Origin: Enhydrobacter sp.
GTDB lineage: Bacteria; Pseudomonadota; Alphaproteobacteria; Reyranellales; Reyranellaceae
DNA: 64,000 nt
Reading direction: 5' to 3'
NCBI GenBank assembly: GCA_026126105.1
Contig: JAHCJV010000021.1
Location: 1 to 64,000, forward strand
Part shown: one piece after another, positions 54,067 through 63,568 of the stretch
Position numbering within the stretch: the first letter of the stretch is position 1
Layout: the number at the start of each line of letters is the position of its first letter
Made by a program: the position numbers and the translations under genes
The notes under the pieces: generated by a model
Told to the model about the DNA's origin: nothing
Databases searched by the model: none
Seen by the model: the letters and a program-made list of their open reading frames with translations, nothing else

Positions 54067-55890
54067 CTACAGCAGCCCGGCGTCGCGCAGCTCCTTCCTG
54101 AAATCGCCAACGATGCCGTCGGCGACGGTGTCGACCACGCCGGGGATGGCGAGGACCTTGAGGAACCACGGCAGGACGCCGTCCAGGTTGTCGTCGACCA
54201 GCTTGTTGATCACCGCCCTCAGACGCGATTTCAGCATCGGCGTCAGCGTATCCGGATCGTATTGGCCCTTCGGCCAGGCCGGCAGGGGCAGCGGACCGCG
54301 CAGGGTCACGTCTGGCAGGATCGGCAGGTAATAGCTCTTGGGTGGCGTGCCGGCCTCGACGTCGACCCGCTCGAAGTTCGCGTCGCGCGCCCAGTCCTTG
54401 CGCCGGGCGAGCGACCAGCCGTCGAACAGCGGATTGTCGGCCAGCAGCATGAATTCGCGCTGCAGGTAGGCCTGCATGTTATGGCGGCCGAGCAGGAAAT
54501 CGTGGGCGCGGAAAGCGCGGCAGCACCAGCCCGCCGCGGCGAACAGCGACGTGCCGGCCAGCGCCGGCTCGCCGACCTTGGCAGGCCCGTCGGCCGAGGG
54601 TGTGCGGAAGGGCACGAGCTGGTAGCGGCTGTAGACGTCGTCGTCGGCGAACAGCTCCATATCGGCGGTCTGGTAACGGCTCTCGGCGATGAAGGTCGGG
54701 ATAATGTTCTTGAAGACCGAATACAGGCTCTTGCCGACATTGCCGATCGGCTGCGGCTTGTCGGCCAGCGGATCGATCATGAACATCGCACGGGTGGCGC
54801 TGGAACTGTCTGGCGGGTTGCGCCCGATCGTGCCGGCGAGCGCGGTGTGGACGAGCGCGACCGGGTTGTTGTTGAAAGTGCCGCCGTCGACGCTGGTAAG
54901 CGTATAGATGCCCGACTCGCTGGTCGCGGTGAGATGCGTCCAGCCCGGATTGGGCCAGCGCACCTTGTATCCGGGCGCCTCTGGCAGCGGGTGAACCTGC
55001 GGGCGGTAGTGATAGTGCTCGGCTGGACGGAGCAGTGCCCGCGCGGCGAGGCCGAGCGGCATCGCCGCGCTTGCCGTGGCGTAGCCGACTAGCACGTTGT
55101 AGCCGGCGAAGCCCGCGCCGGCGTTGCCGTCGTCGAGCCAGAATTCGTCCTCGCGCTTGCCGATCGAAGTCGCCGTCGGCGTGGGCGAGGCGCCGTTGGG
55201 AAAGGCGAACCAGGCGTGATCGTCGTGCTGGATGAACGCCGCTCCTGTGAAGTCCATGATCGAGGGGATGCCGCGCACCTGGTAGGGAATGCCACGCAGG
55301 TTGGCGAGCGTCACGGCGGCGCGGAACGGCGCCGCGAACCAGCCCAGCCTCGTGCCGGGTGCGGTGCCGATCGTCGCGAGCTTGGCGCCGGACTCGTCGA
55401 TCATCCGGCAGTTGATCAGGGCAGGGACATGCTGGACGCGGCTGCCGGGCGGGATGCCCGAGCCGGCATCGGCGTTCTCGCCGAGATCGTCGGTCTGCAG
55501 CAGCTTCGCGATCTGGAAGTCGTTCACCCACAGGTCCCAGAGCGGATTGTTCGTCGCTTGCGGATGGGCTTCCTGACCGGCCGGCGTCGAGTCCGTCGAC
55601 ACATGCGGCACGACGCGACTGGACAGCAGACCGAGAATGGACGCGCACACCGCTCCGCCCGATGTCCCGGCCGCGGTCTTGAGGACGACGCGATGCGGCG
55701 CGTCGGGATCGGCATGCCAGGCTTCGAGCGCTTCGAGCAGGAAGTCGAGCGCGCCGGCGGTATAGGCACCGGCGGAGACCGTGCCGCCCAGCACCATGCC
55801 GAGCTCGAACGTGCGCGGCGGCGGATCCTCGGTGACCTCGGGAAAGAGCTGCTTCAGCCGGGCTTCGTCTGCGCGAGGAGGAATTGTCAT
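54067..55890 (-). CDS. Patatin-like phospholipase
   Basis: A 607-residue patatin-family acyl hydrolase, long for the family. Oxyanion GGTVSAGAYTAG (residues 35-46), nucleophile Ser77 in AGTSGGAV, and the partner Asp in SVDGGTFNNNP. A long C-terminal region follows without a domain I recognise. There is no signal peptide. Patatin proteins cleave phospholipids or lipid esters and are sometimes secreted or linked to membranes. It is divergent from the sugar-type ABC operon. Confidence 0.85.
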   Translation of the reverse strand: MTIPPRADEARLKQLFPEVTEDPPPRTFELGMVLGGTVSAGAYTAGALDFLLEALEAWHADPDAPHRVVLKTAAGTSGGAVCASILGLLSSRVVPHVSTDSTPAGQEAHPQATNNPLWDLWVNDFQIAKLLQTDDLGENADAGSGIPPGSRVQHVPALINCRMIDESGAKLATIGTAPGTRLGWFAAPFRAAVTLANLRGIPYQVRGIPSIMDFTGAAFIQHDDHAWFAFPNGASPTPTATSIGKREDEFWLDDGNAGAGFAGYNVLVGYATASAAMPLGLAARALLRPAEHYHYRPQVHPLPEAPGYKVRWPNPGWTHLTATSESGIYTLTSVDGGTFNNNPVALVHTALAGTIGRNPPDSSSATRAMFMIDPLADKPQPIGNVGKSLYSVFKNIIPTFIAESRYQTADMELFADDDVYSRYQLVPFRTPSADGPAKVGEPALAGTSLFAAAGWCCRAFRAHDFLLGRHNMQAYLQREFMLLADNPLFDGWSLARRKDWARDANFERVDVEAGTPPKSYYLPILPDVTLRGPLPLPAWPKGQYDPDTLTPMLKSRLRAVINKLVDDNLDGVLPWFLKVLAIPGVVDTVADGIVGDFRKELRDAGLL

Positions 55891-56061
55891 GGCGGGATCC
55901 CTTCATCGCTGGGGCAGGCGAAAGACTGCTGCCCCAGGCGCAGCCTCAGGTTGCAGTATTTCGTCGGGTTCGTCATCGCTCGATATTCCCAATGGGCGAT
56001 GCCGCGACGAACCCGGCGCGGTTCGCTCTGCTTCTTTGCGAAACCGAAGACGTCACTCGAA

Positions 56062-56090
56062 TTGATCGCCTCGACAGTGTGTGATGGAAT
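56062..56090 (+). promoter_or_regulatory. Candidate housekeeping promoter of the sugar-type ABC operon
   Basis: TTGATC at 56062-56067, a 17-base spacer, and TGGAAT at 56085-56090 (4 of 6 matches to TATAAT). It lies 59 bases ahead of the receptor start, which itself has an AGGAGG site. Confidence 0.4.
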
Positions 56091-56149
56091 GCAGGCACTA
56101 AAAAGCGGCGCCAGACTCAAGGACGACCGCGAAACACAGGAGGACGTCA

Positions 56150-57604
56150 ATGAGAAGGGCATTCGCTCTGCTCGCCGGGCTTTCGCTTGCCGCCGCGTTG
56201 GCTGCGGCGCCTGCCCAGGCTCAGCAGGACCCAGTCGCTCAGCGTGCCGTTGAAGGGGCCAAGGCCTACATCAAGGCCAAGAACCTGACCAATCCCAAGC
56301 TTACGATCCTGCTCAACTCGCTCTACAACAATTCCTTTCCCGACTTCACCAAGAAGTGGGAGGAGCTGACCGGTGTGAAGTTCGAGGTCGTGCCGCTCGG
56401 CTATACCGACATCCCGGCCAAGGTAATGCAGGAAGGCGTATCGAAAACCGGCGTATACGACATCTTTAACGACTTCCCCTACACGATGCCGGACGCAGCC
56501 GGTGCCAAGGTCATCGTGCCGATGGACGACTGGGTCGCCAAGTACAAGCCGGACTTTTCGGGCATCGCCGACGGCCTGAAGTTCCAGCAGTACTACGACG
56601 GCAAGATCATGAACCTGGTCAACGACGGCGACCACCTGCTGCTGGTCGTGCGCAAGGACCTGATCGAGAACGCCCAGGCGAAGGCGGAGTACAAGCAGAA
56701 GTTCAACAAGGATCTCGCCTGCCCGGACACGATGCAGGAATGGAAAAGGCAGGCCGAGTTCTTCAAGGTCAAGGCGGGCGAAACCAAGTGGGGTGTCACG
56801 TTCGAGAAGGATCTGTTCGGAGCTCTCGGCTACCGCTCGATCAATTTCTCCTATCGCCACTTCCCCCTCTACATGAAGGGCTTGCTCTTCGACAAGGACA
56901 TGAAGCCCCGCATCACGACTCCGGACGGCATTCAGGCGATCAAGGACTTCGCGGCCAGTGTCGAGGACATGCCCAAGGATATCCAGGGCTGGGGCACGCC
57001 GCAGATCTACCCGTTCTGGGCGTCGGGGCAGGCCTACTCGGCGATATCCTTCCCCTCGATCATGGGCTTCGGCAGTTCGAACCCCCAGAGTGTGGTCAAG
57101 GACAAGCAGCTCGCATGCCTCATTCCGGGGCAGATGATCAACGGCCAGCTCGTCCGCCGCACGCCACAGGCGGCGGGCACCGGCTACATGGTCTCGGCCT
57201 ACGCGAAGAACCCGGAGCTCGCCTATCTCTTCATACAGTGGCTCACGAGCCCTAGCATCGGCGACGAGGCCGTTGCACACCCCAAGGGCTTCTGGGACCC
57301 GTTCCGCCAGTCCAACCTGACCGACAAGGCGATCCTCGACCGTTTCGGCGAGCAGATGGTGAAGACCACGATCGAGAACTCGAAGTATGCAGCCTCGCTC
57401 CTGCTGATCGAAGGCAACTACGAGTACTTCAACATCCTCGACAAGAACCTCGCCGACGTGATGAACAAGAACATCTCGGCGGAAGAGGCGGCCAAGCGCA
57501 TCGAGGCGGGCTGGAACAAGGTGACCAACGACATCGGCCTTGCCAACCAGCAGCGTGTCTGGCGCAAGGGTGTCGAGCAGGGCATCTACCTCGACAAGTT
57601 CTGA
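56150..57604 (+). CDS. ABC transporter substrate-binding protein, sugar type
   Basis: A 484-residue periplasmic binding protein with signal peptide RRAFALLAGLSLAAALAAAP cleaved at AQAQ. The body has FPDFTKKWEELTGVKFEVVP, GVYDIFNDFPYTMPDAAG and YLFIQWLTSPSIGDEAVAHP, the general family 1 extracellular solute-binding architecture. It is followed by two permeases and an ATPase, a complete importer. The sugar or polyol ligand cannot be read. Confidence 0.88.
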   Translation: MRRAFALLAGLSLAAALAAAPAQAQQDPVAQRAVEGAKAYIKAKNLTNPKLTILLNSLYNNSFPDFTKKWEELTGVKFEVVPLGYTDIPAKVMQEGVSKTGVYDIFNDFPYTMPDAAGAKVIVPMDDWVAKYKPDFSGIADGLKFQQYYDGKIMNLVNDGDHLLLVVRKDLIENAQAKAEYKQKFNKDLACPDTMQEWKRQAEFFKVKAGETKWGVTFEKDLFGALGYRSINFSYRHFPLYMKGLLFDKDMKPRITTPDGIQAIKDFAASVEDMPKDIQGWGTPQIYPFWASGQAYSAISFPSIMGFGSSNPQSVVKDKQLACLIPGQMINGQLVRRTPQAAGTGYMVSAYAKNPELAYLFIQWLTSPSIGDEAVAHPKGFWDPFRQSNLTDKAILDRFGEQMVKTTIENSKYAASLLLIEGNYEYFNILDKNLADVMNKNISAEEAAKRIEAGWNKVTNDIGLANQQRVWRKGVEQGIYLDKF

Positions 57605-57741
57605 GCCCATCAACACCTGTCATTGCGGGGCCGGGCCCCCGGGGCCCGACTTGCGCAGCTCGGACGACCGAGACTGAGGCAAGACCGGTCTCTGGGGCCA
57701 ATACCCGACATTATCGCGCCCTTCATCTGGACGAAGCATAG

Positions 57742-58722
57742 ATGGCGGACACCACTACAGGCACTCGACTCGCCGCGGGCGAGGGAAGACCGCACGGCCC
57801 GCTTGCCCGTCTGGGCAAGTGGCTCGCTTCCGAGCGCGTGTTCCGTCTCATTCCCTTCGTCCTGGTGGAAGGGTTGTTCGTCATCACCATCCTGATCCCG
57901 TTCGCGCTGACGATCTGGATCAGCATGCTGAAGTGGCGCGCCAACCGTCCGTTCGAGACAGCCGTTTTCGCCGGGTTCGAGAACTACGCCACGGTACTCG
58001 AGACCGAGCAGTTCTGGTCCTCGATCGGACGCACATTCTATTTCTCGGGTGTCGCCGTCGCGCTCGAGCTGCTGCTCGGCTTCTTCCTCGCCATGATGGT
58101 GACCAACTGCACGAGATCGAAGAAGCTCTACACGACGATCTTCCTGATCCCGATGATGATCGTGCCGATCGTCGTCGGCTACAACTTCTCCATGATCTAC
58201 ATCGACAGCGGGCCGCTCAACCAGCTGCTTTCGCCGTTCCTCGAGCATTTCGGCATCGACCCGCGTATCCGCTGGCTGTCGCATCCAGTCTCGGCGCAGT
58301 GGGCGATCATCATCGCCGACGTGTGGCAGTGGACGTCGCTGACCTTCCTGATCTTCCTGTCGGGCTTCGCGTCTCTGCCCAGGCAGCTGATCAACGCCGC
58401 GCGCGTGATGGGGGCGAGCCCTTCACAGATATTCTGGCGCGTGCAGCTTCCTCTGCTGAAGCCCGCCATCGCCATCGCCGTGGTGATCCGCTCGATGGAA
58501 GCCTTGAAGATGTTCGACCCGGTCGTGCTGCTGACTTTCGGCGGCCCCGGGACGTCGACGCAGACGGTAGCCTACTTCCTGTGGGAGCAGGTTTGGCAGT
58601 TCAACAAGTTCAGTTTCGGCGCCGCCGCCTCGATCCTGCTGCTGTTCCTGTTCTCGTTCCTGATCTTTGCCGGCATCTTCACCATCATCAAGCAACGCAA
58701 CGCCGTGGCAGGAGGGCACTGA
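57742..58722 (+). CDS. ABC transporter permease, sugar type (MalF/UgpA-like)
   Basis: A 326-residue permease with N-terminal helix FRLIPFVLVEGLFVITILIP, further helices and the EAA loop INAARVMGASPSQIFWRVQL, followed by PLLKPAIAIAVVI. It ends 1 base before the next permease gene. It forms the channel with the following MalG-like protein. Confidence 0.9.
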   Translation: MADTTTGTRLAAGEGRPHGPLARLGKWLASERVFRLIPFVLVEGLFVITILIPFALTIWISMLKWRANRPFETAVFAGFENYATVLETEQFWSSIGRTFYFSGVAVALELLLGFFLAMMVTNCTRSKKLYTTIFLIPMMIVPIVVGYNFSMIYIDSGPLNQLLSPFLEHFGIDPRIRWLSHPVSAQWAIIIADVWQWTSLTFLIFLSGFASLPRQLINAARVMGASPSQIFWRVQLPLLKPAIAIAVVIRSMEALKMFDPVVLLTFGGPGTSTQTVAYFLWEQVWQFNKFSFGAAASILLLFLFSFLIFAGIFTIIKQRNAVAGGH

Positions 58723-58723
58723 G

Positions 58724-59683
58724 ATGGCCGTCCTTTCGTCGCTCTCACCCGAGCAGGCCAAGGCGCGCAGAGCGCGCCGCGAGAGTCGCCGGCGCATCCT
58801 GCGCCACCTCGCGCTGCTGGCCTGGACCGGCATCATCGTCTTTCCGATCTACTGGATGGTGATGACGTCCTTCAAGGATTCGGGGGAGTGGGTCACCTGG
58901 CCGCCGAACTGGATCCCCAACGAGCCGACGCTGCTCAACTATTCGCAGATCTTCGCCTTCGCCCAGGTCGATTCGAGCCAGGCAAGGCAGGCGACGGAGA
59001 CGTCCTTCACCATCTGGAAGGGGCTCGGCGATTCGGTGTTCGTCTGCACCACCGCGTCGCTCGTCGCGCTTCTGCTCGGCACGTTCCTCGCCTATTCGAT
59101 CTCGCGCTTCAACGTCGGCGGCAAGTACTTCCGCCACACGATCCTGATGATCCGCATGATCCCGCCGATCGTCATCGCGATCTCGATCCTGATGTATTAC
59201 GCGATCATCATCCCGTTCGTGACGGCGGCGCTTATCGGCTCCCGCATCAGTCTGTTCGACACCTATATCGGCCTGATCCTGATCTACACGGTGACGACCC
59301 TGCCGTTCGTCATCTGGATGATGCTGACGTTCATCGACGAGGTTCCCTACACGCTGGAGCATGCCGCACGCATGATGGGCGCGGGCCGCATCACGGTGAT
59401 CTGGAAGATCGTGCTGCCGCTGGTGGCATCCGGCATGGTCGTGACGTTTCTTTTCGTCTTCATCCTCAATTGGGCCGAGTTCCTCCTCGCGCTGACGCTG
59501 ACCCATCCGGACGTCACCACGCTGACCGTGCTGCTCAACAAGTTCCAGAGCGCCTCCGAGGGGCGGCTCTATGGGCCACAGGCCGCGATCGGCACGATGA
59601 TCACGATCCCCGTCGTGATTCTCGGCATGCTGATCCAGAAGCACCTGGTGAAAGGCTTCAGCTTCGGCACGATCAGGAAATAA
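58724..59683 (+). CDS. ABC transporter permease, sugar type (MalG/UgpE-like)
   Basis: A 319-residue permease. Signature helix HLALLAWTGIIVFPIYWMVM with TSFKDSGE, and the EAA loop LEHAARMMGAGRITVIWKIV. ATG at 58724 follows GGAGGGCACTGAG. It is the second membrane subunit of the operon. Confidence 0.9.
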   Translation: MAVLSSLSPEQAKARRARRESRRRILRHLALLAWTGIIVFPIYWMVMTSFKDSGEWVTWPPNWIPNEPTLLNYSQIFAFAQVDSSQARQATETSFTIWKGLGDSVFVCTTASLVALLLGTFLAYSISRFNVGGKYFRHTILMIRMIPPIVIAISILMYYAIIIPFVTAALIGSRISLFDTYIGLILIYTVTTLPFVIWMMLTFIDEVPYTLEHAARMMGAGRITVIWKIVLPLVASGMVVTFLFVFILNWAEFLLALTLTHPDVTTLTVLLNKFQSASEGRLYGPQAAIGTMITIPVVILGMLIQKHLVKGFSFGTIRK

Positions 59684-59758
59684 CTTGGCAGCAAATAGCT
59701 ACCGCGAGGGTGTCGCGCGTTCCGGATCCACTCGCCTCCGGCACTTCCGAGGAAGACA

Positions 59759-60832
59759 ATGGCACGCATTCAGATCAAGGACCTCGTCAAGACCTTCGGC
59801 GCCTACAACGCCGTCAACGGCATCAACATGGAGATCAAGGACGGCGAGTTCATGATAATGGTCGGCCCGTCCGGATGCGGCAAGACGACCACGCTCAACA
59901 TGATCTCGGGGCTCGAGACGCCGACGTCGGGCCAGATCGTCATCGGCAGCACGGTGGTCAACGATCTCGAGCCCGGCGAGCGCGGCCTCGGCATGGTGTT
60001 CCAGGATCTCGCTCTCTTCCCGCACATGACGGTGTACGAGAACATCGCCTTCGGCCTGCGCATCAAGAAGGAGCCGCAGGCCGAGATCGACCGCCGGGTG
60101 ACGGCCGCGGCCGAAGCCCTGCACATCAAGCCCCTCCTGCCCAAGCTGCCGCGCCAATGCTCGGGCGGCGAGAGCCAGCGCGTTGCGCTCGCGCGCACGA
60201 TCGTGACCAATCCGTCGGTGTTCCTCATGGACGAGCCGCTCTCCAGCCTCGATGCGAAGCTGCGTGTCGACATGCGCACGGAACTGAAGAGACTGCACAA
60301 TCACCTCAAGGCCACCTTCGTCTACGTCACGCATGACCAGGCGGAGGCCATGACCATGGCAGACAGCATCGTGGTGATGAGCAAGGGCAGGATCGAGCAG
60401 CTCGGGACGCCGCTCGCGATCTACAACACGCCGGCGACGCAGTTCGTAGCCGGCTTCTTCGGCACGCCCACGATGAATTTTCTGGAAGGCACCGTGACGG
60501 CAAACGGTACCGGTTGTCGCTTCGAGGCGCCAGGCATCGACCAGCCGCTCCCCGATGGCCTTCCGAGCAGCATCGCGGGAAAGAAGGTCACGCTAGGCGT
60601 ACGCTCCGAGCACGTGCTGGTCGATGCCAATGCCCAGCACGTGGGCACCGTGCTGATCACCGAACCGCTCGGCGACTCCACTCTCGTCCATTTCGAGTAC
60701 GGCCAGGGCAAGACGCTGGTCGCCAAGGTGCCGCCGACGACGACGCTCGGGCCGGGCGCGGTGCTGAAGTTCCGCTTTGCTCCGTACGCCTGTCACCTCT
60801 TCGACGCGGCAGGCGGAGGACGGCTGAACTGA
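59759..60832 (+). CDS. ABC transporter ATPase, MalK/UgpC-like
   Basis: A 357-residue ATPase with Walker A GPSGCGKT, a signature that reads CSGGESQRV, Walker B VFLMDEPLSSLD, the H-loop YVTHDQAEAM and a C-terminal TOBE/OB domain (residues about 240-350). The signature Cys in place of Leu is unusual for this group. It is the last gene of the importer; a hairpin terminator follows. Confidence 0.9.
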   Translation: MARIQIKDLVKTFGAYNAVNGINMEIKDGEFMIMVGPSGCGKTTTLNMISGLETPTSGQIVIGSTVVNDLEPGERGLGMVFQDLALFPHMTVYENIAFGLRIKKEPQAEIDRRVTAAAEALHIKPLLPKLPRQCSGGESQRVALARTIVTNPSVFLMDEPLSSLDAKLRVDMRTELKRLHNHLKATFVYVTHDQAEAMTMADSIVVMSKGRIEQLGTPLAIYNTPATQFVAGFFGTPTMNFLEGTVTANGTGCRFEAPGIDQPLPDGLPSSIAGKKVTLGVRSEHVLVDANAQHVGTVLITEPLGDSTLVHFEYGQGKTLVAKVPPTTTLGPGAVLKFRFAPYACHLFDAAGGGRLN

Positions 60833-60893
60833 CGGCCTTGGACAACCTTCGGCCTGGTTGACTGATGCTGAAGTCTTTTCCCGCCAATGAAAG

Positions 60894-60922
60894 AAGGCCG
60901 CGGTCGGCGCAGACCGGGCCTT
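60894..60922 (+). terminator. Candidate terminator after the sugar-type ABC operon
   Basis: AAGGCC at 60894-60899 pairs with GGCCTT at 60917-60922 and GGTC at 60902-60905 with GACC at 60912-60915, around GGCGCA. Only three T follow, so termination may be weak. It sits just before the promoter of the acyl-CoA dehydrogenase operon. Confidence 0.4.
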
Positions 60923-60927
60923 TGCGG

Positions 60928-60956
60928 TTGACCTTTACGTAAACGTAAACTACCTA
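60928..60956 (+). promoter_or_regulatory. Promoter with a MerR/LiuR-style operator for the beta-oxidation operon
   Basis: TTGACC at 60928-60933 (-35) and TACCTA at 60951-60956 (-10) are 17 bases apart. The spacer carries TTTACGT at 60934-60940 and ACGTAAA at 60943-60949, a perfect inverted repeat around AA. MerR-family regulators bind between the -35 and -10 boxes, and this site resembles those described for LiuR-type regulators of fatty-acid and branched-chain catabolism. The regulator itself is not in the window. Confidence 0.55.
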
Positions 60957-61035
60957 ACCGTCACTGGCGGAGGCGCTTTCGCCGGCTCAAAGTCTGCGCA
61001 AGTCAGGCCCCGACAACCCTAGAGGAAGCCCGCTC

Positions 61036-62178
61036 GTGACCGCATTGGCCGCCCATTACACGCCCGAACATGAGATGTTCCGCGACACCTGCCGGCGGTT
61101 CTTCGAGAAGGAGGTCACGCCCTTCCACATGCAATGGGAGGAGGAGGGTATCGTGCCGCGCGAGCTGTGGCGCAAGGCGGGCGAGCAGGGGCTGCTGTGC
61201 ACGGCCATGCCGGAAGAATATGGCGGCGCGGGCGCGGACTTCCTCTACAGCGCGATCCTGATCGAGGAGCAGGGACGGGCGATCGCCTCAGGGCCGGCCT
61301 TCTCGCTGCACAACGACATCGTCGTGCCCTACCTGCTGCGCTACGGCACGGAGGAGCAGAAGAAGCGCTGGATTCCCAAGGCCTGCTCGGGCGAGCTGCT
61401 GACGGCGATCGCCATGACCGAGCCCGGCACCGGTTCGGACCTCCAGGGCGTCAAGACCACCGCGGTGATGGACGGCAATCACTGGGTGATCAACGGCTCG
61501 AAGACCTTCATCTCGAACGGCCAGCTCGCCGATCTCGTGATCGTGGTCGCCAAGACCGATCCCAAGCTCGGCGCCAAGGGCACGTCGCTGATCGTCGTGG
61601 AGCGCGGCACCGAGGGCTTCAAGCGCGGCCGCAACCTCGAGAAGATCGGCATGAAGGCGCAGGACACGTCGGAGCTGTTCTTCGACAATGTGCGCGTGCC
61701 GGCCGATCACCTGCTCGGTGACGGCACCGGCATGGGCTTCATCCAGCTCATGCAGCAGCTGCCGCAGGAGCGGCTTGTCATCGCCATCCAGGCGATCGCC
61801 GCGATCGAGGCGGCGATGGAGCACACGATCGCCTACGTGAAGGAACGCAAGGCGTTCGGCAAGCCGATCATCGATTTCCAGAACACGCGCTTCAAGCTCG
61901 CCGAGCTGAAGACCAGGGCTCTGGTGTGCCGCACCTTCGTGGACGACTGCACCGCCAAGCACCTCCGGGGCGAGCTCGACGCGGCGACGGCGGCGATGGC
62001 CAAGTATCACGCCACCGACCTGCAATGCGCGCTGATCGACGAGTGCCTGCAGTTCTTCGGCGGGTACGGCTACATGTGGGAATACCCGATCGCCCGGCTC
62101 TACGCCGACGCGCGGGTGCAGAAGATCTACGGCGGCACGAACGAGATCATGAAGGAACTGATCGGGCGTACGCTCTGA
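61036..62178 (+). CDS. Acyl-CoA dehydrogenase
   Basis: A 380-residue FAD-dependent acyl-CoA dehydrogenase of normal length. Motifs: [19 protein letters not shown] (flavin/substrate site), [18 protein letters not shown], and [19 protein letters not shown] with the C-terminal catalytic Glu. It starts with GTG at 61036 after GAGGAA. It oxidises acyl-CoA to trans-2-enoyl-CoA and passes electrons to ETF. First gene of a beta-oxidation operon. Confidence 0.93.
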   Translation: MTALAAHYTPEHEMFRDTCRRFFEKEVTPFHMQWEEEGIVPRELWRKAGEQGLLCTAMPEEYGGAGADFLYSAILIEEQGRAIASGPAFSLHNDIVVPYLLRYGTEEQKKRWIPKACSGELLTAIAMTEPGTGSDLQGVKTTAVMDGNHWVINGSKTFISNGQLADLVIVVAKTDPKLGAKGTSLIVVERGTEGFKRGRNLEKIGMKAQDTSELFFDNVRVPADHLLGDGTGMGFIQLMQQLPQERLVIAIQAIAAIEAAMEHTIAYVKERKAFGKPIIDFQNTRFKLAELKTRALVCRTFVDDCTAKHLRGELDAATAAMAKYHATDLQCALIDECLQFFGGYGYMWEYPIARLYADARVQKIYGGTNEIMKELIGRTL

Positions 62179-62207
62179 CGAACAGTTACCGGAACAGGAG
62201 AAGCATC

Positions 62208-63419
62208 ATGACCGACGCATACATCTACGATGCCGTCCGCACGCCGCGCGGCAAGGGGCGCAAGGACGGCGCGCTGCACGAGGTCACGCCCGTGCGCCTC
62301 GCGGTGACGGCGCTCGAGGCGCTGCGCGACCGCAACAGCCTGGATACCAAGCTGGTCGACGACGTGGTGCTGGGCTGCGTCATGCCGATCGGCGAGCAGG
62401 GCGCGGACATCGCGCGTACCGCAGCGGTTCGCGCCGGCTTCGACGAGACCGTGCCGGGCGTGCAGGTCAACCGCTTCTGCGCCTCGGGCCTGGAGGCCAC
62501 CAACATCGCGGCGGCTCAGGTCATGTCGGGCCAGAGCCAGGCCGCGATCGGCGGCGGCGTCGAGAGCATGAGCCGTGTGCCGATGGGCTCGGACGGCGGC
62601 GCGTGGCCGGTCGATCCGGCGGTCGCGATCCCGATGTACTTCCTGCCGCAAGGCATATCGGCCGACGTGATCGCCACCAAGTACGGCATGAGCCGTGACG
62701 ACGTCGATGCCTACGCCGTCGAATCGCAGAAGCGTGCCAAGGCCGCGTGGGATGCCGGCTACTTCAAGAAGTCGATCGTGCCGGTGCGCGACCAGAACGG
62801 CGTCGAGCTGCTCAATCACGACGAGCTGATGCGGCCGACCACGACCATGCAGACTCTGGCCGCGCTCGAGCCAAGCTTCAAGATGCAGGGCGAGGCGATG
62901 CCGGGCTTCGATGCCGTTGCGCTGCAGCGCTATCCCGAGATCGAGAAGGTCAATCACGTGCACCATGCCGGCAACTCGTCCGGCATCGTCGACGGCGCGG
63001 CGGCGATCCTGATCGGCACCAAGGAGTTCGGCGAGCGCGCCGGCCTCAAGCCGCGGGCACGCATCCGCTCGTTCGCGTCGATCGGCTCGGAGCCGGCGAT
63101 CATGCTGACCGGCCCGGCACCCGCCTCGGAGCGGGCGCTGAAACGTGCCGGCATGGACGTCAAGGACATCGATCTGTGGGAGCTGAACGAGGCGTTCGCC
63201 GCCGTCGTGCTGCGCTACATGCAGGTGCTGAAGATGCCGCACGACAAGATCAACGTGAACGGCGGCGCGATCGCGATGGGCCATCCGCTCGGCGCCACCG
63301 GCGCGATGATCCTGGGCACGTTGCTCGACGAGATGGAGCGCCGCGGCCTTTCGACCGGCCTCGCCACGCTGTGCGTCGGCGCCGGGATGGGCACCGCCAC
63401 GATCATCGAGCGGGTCTAG
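62208..63419 (+). CDS. Acetyl-CoA acetyltransferase/3-ketoacyl-CoA thiolase
   Basis: A 403-residue thiolase. Nucleophile Cys91 in [10 protein letters not shown], His in [16 protein letters not shown], and second Cys in LCVGAGMGT. Full length; ATG at 62208 follows CAGGAGAAG. It cleaves 3-ketoacyl-CoA with CoA, the last step of beta-oxidation. Between it and the next gene is a long palindromic repeat. Confidence 0.93.
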   Translation: MTDAYIYDAVRTPRGKGRKDGALHEVTPVRLAVTALEALRDRNSLDTKLVDDVVLGCVMPIGEQGADIARTAAVRAGFDETVPGVQVNRFCASGLEATNIAAAQVMSGQSQAAIGGGVESMSRVPMGSDGGAWPVDPAVAIPMYFLPQGISADVIATKYGMSRDDVDAYAVESQKRAKAAWDAGYFKKSIVPVRDQNGVELLNHDELMRPTTTMQTLAALEPSFKMQGEAMPGFDAVALQRYPEIEKVNHVHHAGNSSGIVDGAAAILIGTKEFGERAGLKPRARIRSFASIGSEPAIMLTGPAPASERALKRAGMDVKDIDLWELNEAFAAVVLRYMQVLKMPHDKINVNGGAIAMGHPLGATGAMILGTLLDEMERRGLSTGLATLCVGAGMGTATIIERV

Positions 63420-63435
63420 GTACCTCGACCGCTGC

Positions 63436-63543
63436 CCACCCTTCGAGACGGCCGCTACGCGGCCTCCTCAGGGTGAGGTGGTGGTTGGTTCGAAAAAACA
63501 CCTCACCCTGAGGAGCGAGCGAAGCGAGCGTCTCGAAGGGTGG
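63436..63543. repeat. Long palindromic repeat (REP-like) inside the beta-oxidation operon
   Basis: Two 45-base arms (63436-63480 and 63499-63543) are inverted copies separated by 18 bases. The outer 15 bp and the inner 17 bp match exactly, while the middle of each arm differs and is itself self-complementary (GCCGC-TAC-GCGGC on the left; GCGAGCGAAGCGAGC on the right). Transcribed, it would form a very stable hairpin. Related sequences are widespread intergenic repeats in alphaproteobacteria. Confidence 0.8.
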
Positions 63544-63568
63544 AAACGCGAAGAATTCGGAGACCACC

